Assembly (NCBI GenBank): GCA_023333565.1
Contig: JAJKFH010000374.1
Location: forward strand, 2,976,001-3,040,000
DNA: 64,000 nucleotides
Reading direction: 5' to 3'
Source: Puffinus mauretanicus
Taxonomy: Eukaryota; Chordata; Aves; Procellariiformes; Procellariidae
Shown: in pieces, positions 59,918 to 64,000 of the stretch
Numbering within the stretch: position 1 is the stretch's first letter
Layout of the letters: each line of letters begins with the position of its first letter
The notes under the pieces: model-generated
What the model was told of the DNA's origin: nothing
Seen by the model: only the letters and a program-made list of their open reading frames with translations
Databases searched by the model: none
Program-made: the position numbers and the translations under genes

Positions 59918-62900
59918 AATCTGTTCCTCTGCAACAAGGGGCAGGACTGACTCTCCCTCCATCAGAGAGAATATAATAATAATTAGGGATTTACAGCTCT
60001 CCCTCCAATGCAATTGGAGGTTGCAGTCTAGGCAGAAGCTGCAGCACCCAGGACAAAGCATCTCCCTGATAGTTTAAGCCCCCTTGATCCCCCAAATTAT
60101 TGTACTCAGCTACACACCACCGTACAGACCCCCAAGCAACGCAGCAGTTCCTGCCTACTGATGGCTAAAATCCTAGTCAGTAGCCAGTGGCAAGCACTGA
60201 TGGCCTCTGTACCATGCAAAGCTACTGCTTAAGGCCATGCACATGGTTCTCTGCTTCATTACAGCTTCTAAACCTTGCTGCGTTTGAAGAGCACATCAAA
60301 CCCTGACTGTCACAACTCAGAAGGAGCCATCAAAAGTGGGCCAGAAAGAAGAGCAGAGGTTTTGTTTGCTTAATTAAAACTGGCTTCATAATGGATGTTA
60401 TCATGGTTCATATCAAACAGCAATTAAGAAAGCAGGATGTGACTGCTGGCTTTGTTCAAAAAATGAGCTAAGCCTTTTCTGGACTCCAGCAAATCCAAAT
60501 AATGATGACTTAGCCTTAGCCCAGTATGGAGTTAGCAGCTCAGCATTGTTAGTCTAATTTTATCCCAAGTCTCACCATATTTATATTTTCTCTGTGGTCC
60601 TGAATTTGTGCAAATACAAGATAGCCTCTAGTTTTGCAAAATAAATGACAGAAAATCTTGAAAATGTGACCCAAGTGCATAGAAAAGTTTCAAAACGACT
60701 TTTAAAATAAAAAGAAACATTTTTTTTTTTCTTTCTTTAAATCCCTTCATTTTTAATCCTGTCGCTTGAGTTTTTAATGCTCTAGCCATGAGTTTTGAGC
60801 TGGCAGCCCAGGGATGATGATGGACGAAGAGAGACTGAGAAGGGCAGAGGCACTCCCTGTTAACTCCGTTAGTACAGGCTTCAGCCTAAGCCAAGGTAAT
60901 CACCAACACCACTCTGAAGTCCCCAGAACTAAGCTGATTTACACCAGGTAAAATCCAGCCATGGGTGCTTACATACCTGTCCACACAATTACACATCCCC
61001 CTGCTCAGCCCCTCTGAAAGGACCAACTGGTAATGCTCACCACCTGGAAACTATGCCCTCAGCGATCGTTCGGCGCAGCTCAATACGTGATCTGTGCAAT
61101 ACACGATCCATTCAATACAGCTCAAGAGGCATTTTTCTCAATTCACTGGACTCTGTAAACTGTGCTGGGAGCACTCTATTTTCCATTATAAGACTCTGTC
61201 TTTTGTTGTTTAAATCCCCACCAAATTTGAATGGATTGGGATGACATTTTTCATGTCAGGTGTTTGCCTCAGGCTATACATACACTTGCACATATATATC
61301 TGTGTATAGATATAATTTGGGAGGAAGGGTAAGATTTCATATGAAGCACTTCAGCTGTTTCTCAGGCTAGCAATGGGAGGGCTGAGTCCAACCACATCCT
61401 ACACATGTCCTTCCCACCCCAAACAGCTCCAGTCTCCTGTTCTCTTCACACACCCCCTACTTCAATTTTGCACCAACTTACTTTGGGTCACTTCGCTTTC
61501 CAGCTGCCACATATTGTAGTGCAGCATTTTGGACATCATCCATGAAGAGCACTCTCCCTATCCCTAGCTAGCTAGCCATAATTTTGAGGTGCAATTGAGA
61601 TCTTAATTTCTATTAGCAGCTGAAAGCAGAGACAAATCTCTGGACCTGCACGTCCTTCCCCATGACCCAGCTGAAACGTGAAAGTGTTACGGTTGGGGCA
61701 TGATAATGGTGACAGACCACAGATCCTTGTAAAGGATGGGAAGGAGGAACAGCACAGAGATGTAAAACCCTTTGCTAAAACATCATTTGGGTTTCCATGG
61801 GTTAAGGTAGTCTGGGACACACAAGAAAATCTCAAAGGAGATGAAATAACCCATAGTCTCACCCTCTCCTATGAAGGAGCTAATAATGGAGCCAAATTCT
61901 GCTTCCTTCCAGCACGACTGGCCACATGCCTCCATCAACAGCACCACCACCACTTCTCCACTGCTACAGGAACACTGTTAATTGCTGCTCAATAACAGGA
62001 AATTACTGTCATTTAAAAAGAAATGGCTGGTGGGGTGAGAAGAGGGTGTGTGGAGAGGCAGATATAATGAAAAAATGTGAAAACGTCTCAATAGTGAGGA
62101 ATCTTAAAAAACATTACATATAATTGCTTCCAAAAAAAAAAAATCATTATAACTGATTATATCAAAGAACTCTCTCTTCCCCAGTATCAATCATTGACCC
62201 AAGGTGCACATTCATCTAACAATCTGGTCTTTTTGCAGGCTGGGAAGAGGAAAGCAATTACTTCCATAGCGATCTCACACACGTCACGGGAGGATCCCCA
62301 CTGGGAGTCTGATCATGTTCAGAATTCTTCAGGAAAAGGTCCAATTTGACATGCAATTATGCCTGAAAGGGTGGAGGTGTTCTGCTAATGATGTTCTCAT
62401 GCCAGAAACTTTGCATCTTTCACTGAGGGACACACACCAAGAAGATGAGAATCCAAGTGCTGTTGATGTTAATTCAATTGACTTTGTAAAGTTTAAACAA
62501 GGATTTTAAAATCTTTTCCAGGGCATCACAACTGCCCTTCTCATCTTCTTTTCATGCAGTCTCTGGGACACGTGGCAGCACCTCCAATCCTGTTTGTTAC
62601 TTTTATTACGTTAAACTGCAGTCTTAATAAAAAAGGCATTTGTTCCCACCTCGTTTATCTCTGCTGCCGTCAGGACCCACCCTGTCCCCATGCACAAACA
62701 CACAGAATGGAACAGACTTCACACACGGATATTGAAAAGAGATAAGATAAATTGCATAAAGAATTAGAAAAAGCAGGCGATAGCTTTTGACGTGATTAGA
62801 CTGGAAATCAAAATCTTTGAAACGCCCTGGGTACAGAAGCAGTTGCTCACATGGGACAGCCAGGAGCTGGACCAGCCGCAGGGATGTAACCAAAGGTAAA

Positions 62901-64000
62901 TGCAAGCAGATAAACCCTCTTCCACCGTGGGCCAGGTAAAGCTTATCGCCATGTCTACCACTGAGTGCAGAAGAGGTGGGCACATTTGCCCTCCCACTGC
63001 ATCAATGGCCACGCAGTGCCTGGCCATCTTCTCCAGCCTCGCCGTCCTTTGCTTCTGGCAGCGTTTGCCGGTGCCCGCTCCTCCCTCTGGAACAGGCAGC
63101 ACCCTCCTTCACTAGAGGCACACACACCACTGCTGCATGCAGTACAGCACCTAGACGGTGCCAAGGTGATTAATGAGTCTTGGTGCCTTGATTTCAGGAG
63201 CCGCACTAAGAGACAAAAGCAGCCATAAAAGATACCAAGCGTGAGCATTCGTTACATTAGAAAAAAAATCCAGCAGTCAGAAAATAACCAACATAAAACA
63301 CCCAGAAACTGAGACATGTGAACAGAAAAGGCAACTTCATGCAAACTGAAGTAAAGACTCCCCGTGGACTGCACAAGGCAATGAAAGAAATAAAAAGACT
63401 CAGGCTGCCTTTGAGCCTTATTTTCTCTTTTTGAGCTGCTGCTGATCTTTTTCCCCCCACAAGTTTCAATCAAATGTCAACTACACACACAGAAGACATT
63501 GACTTGAGCATTCAGTGCAAATAATCAACAGGCAAACTAAGAAGTGTGGCCATGTGCCACGTTTCTGTATCACAGCTCATATAAAGCTTCACCATTTCAA
63601 AATCTATGGACTTACTGGGAATTGTTAGGACTTGCTAGTTTCATGATATTGTACAGTAAGGAAATACACCCCAGTTACTAGAAGAGAAGCAGAAAACACA
63701 CACGTTCTGACTGCAGTTGCTGATATGCTGATGGAAAGAAGTTTCTGAGAGAACGAAAGGATTTCTACACATCAGAGAGCAGAAACGAGTTTCTGCTGTT
63801 CTCTGTTTTTACTTTGTTAGCCTCTATCTCAGTGGCATTGCACGCAGTCAGATGAAAAAAATCATTTTGCTTGAAGACTCTGTACCTCCCCAGGCCTTCA
63901 ACCAACTGCTGCAAGGGGTAACATCAGATTGGACTGAAATAGCTAGAAAGTGCTCAGTAAAGTCAAAGAAGGTCAGATGTGCCACTTGATACTTCTCAGG

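Larger units (their letters stand above)
54066..64000. other. Gene-free unique sequence
   Basis: No gene is supported; the longest frame is 124 codons (55781-56155) and overlaps two other plus frames, as expected for C/T-rich sequence. The frame at 61678-61995 has protein-like mixed composition for its first 70 codons but no domain I know. Listed inside are the A/C-rich tract at 55.67 kb, the TAAT-rich stretch at 58.7 kb and short T and A runs. A three-run G-rich motif lies at 59001-59017. A possible MIR-like tail 'cattgtacagcacctgg' near 57228 is too short to call. Confidence 0.55.

Noticed and set aside
1..64000. CRISPR arrays, tRNA genes, operons, phage or plasmid functions
   Set aside because: No regularly spaced identical repeats, no cloverleaf with A/B boxes and no gene clusters were seen; the sequence is vertebrate non-coding in character.

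Overview
The window reads as one continuous stretch of vertebrate nuclear, non-coding DNA. It is moderately AT-rich with local GC-rich patches. It has no bacterial-style gene packing, no operons, no rRNA or tRNA gene and no CRISPR array. The best guess for the organism is a bird, or failing that another sauropsid. Recognisable interspersed repeats are few and old: two heavily mutated CR1-type LINE 3' ends and several MIR/CORE-type SINE relics. There is no primate or rodent SINE and no young LINE, and A/C- or G/T-rich simple tracts are present. The species call is inference; the repeat relics are read directly but compared only with family sequences held in memory.

I do not support any protein-coding gene. 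The longest open frames (about 120 to 190 codons) have no recognisable domain, and several run through repeat relics or simple repeats. The window is most easily read as an intergenic desert or part of a very large intron. Short exons separated by introns cannot be excluded by eye.

Layout: 1-11.9 kb is unique sequence with homeobox-type AT-rich patches, an E-box/GATA-type motif cluster near 1.8-1.9 kb, poly-A tracts at 4.1 and 5.8 kb and a GC-rich patch at 9.5-9.7 kb. 11.9-12.3 kb is an antisense CR1 3' end. 16.5-16.9 kb carries a diffuse ~30-bp rhythm of GTTAT/GTTAC motifs. 24.3 kb has a compact near-perfect inverted repeat. 25.7-26.2 kb is a CpG-dense patch in otherwise CpG-poor DNA. 26.96-27.11 kb is a G/T-rich tract with a strong G-quadruplex motif. 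32-48 kb holds most of the MIR-like relics, a 5S-like fragment (40.08 kb) and two hairpins of pre-miRNA size (33.85 and 45.2 kb). 50.9-52.3 kb is rich in simple repeats. 53.3-54.1 kb is a MIR-like relic followed by a sense CR1 3' end. 54.1-64 kb is again unique sequence, with an AT-rich element-like stretch at 58.7-59.0 kb.

No genes can be shown working together here. If the DNA is functional, its role is most likely cis-regulatory. The useful leads are the hairpins, the motif clusters and the CpG-dense patch, all of which need cross-species alignment. I found no convincing new multi-gene system.
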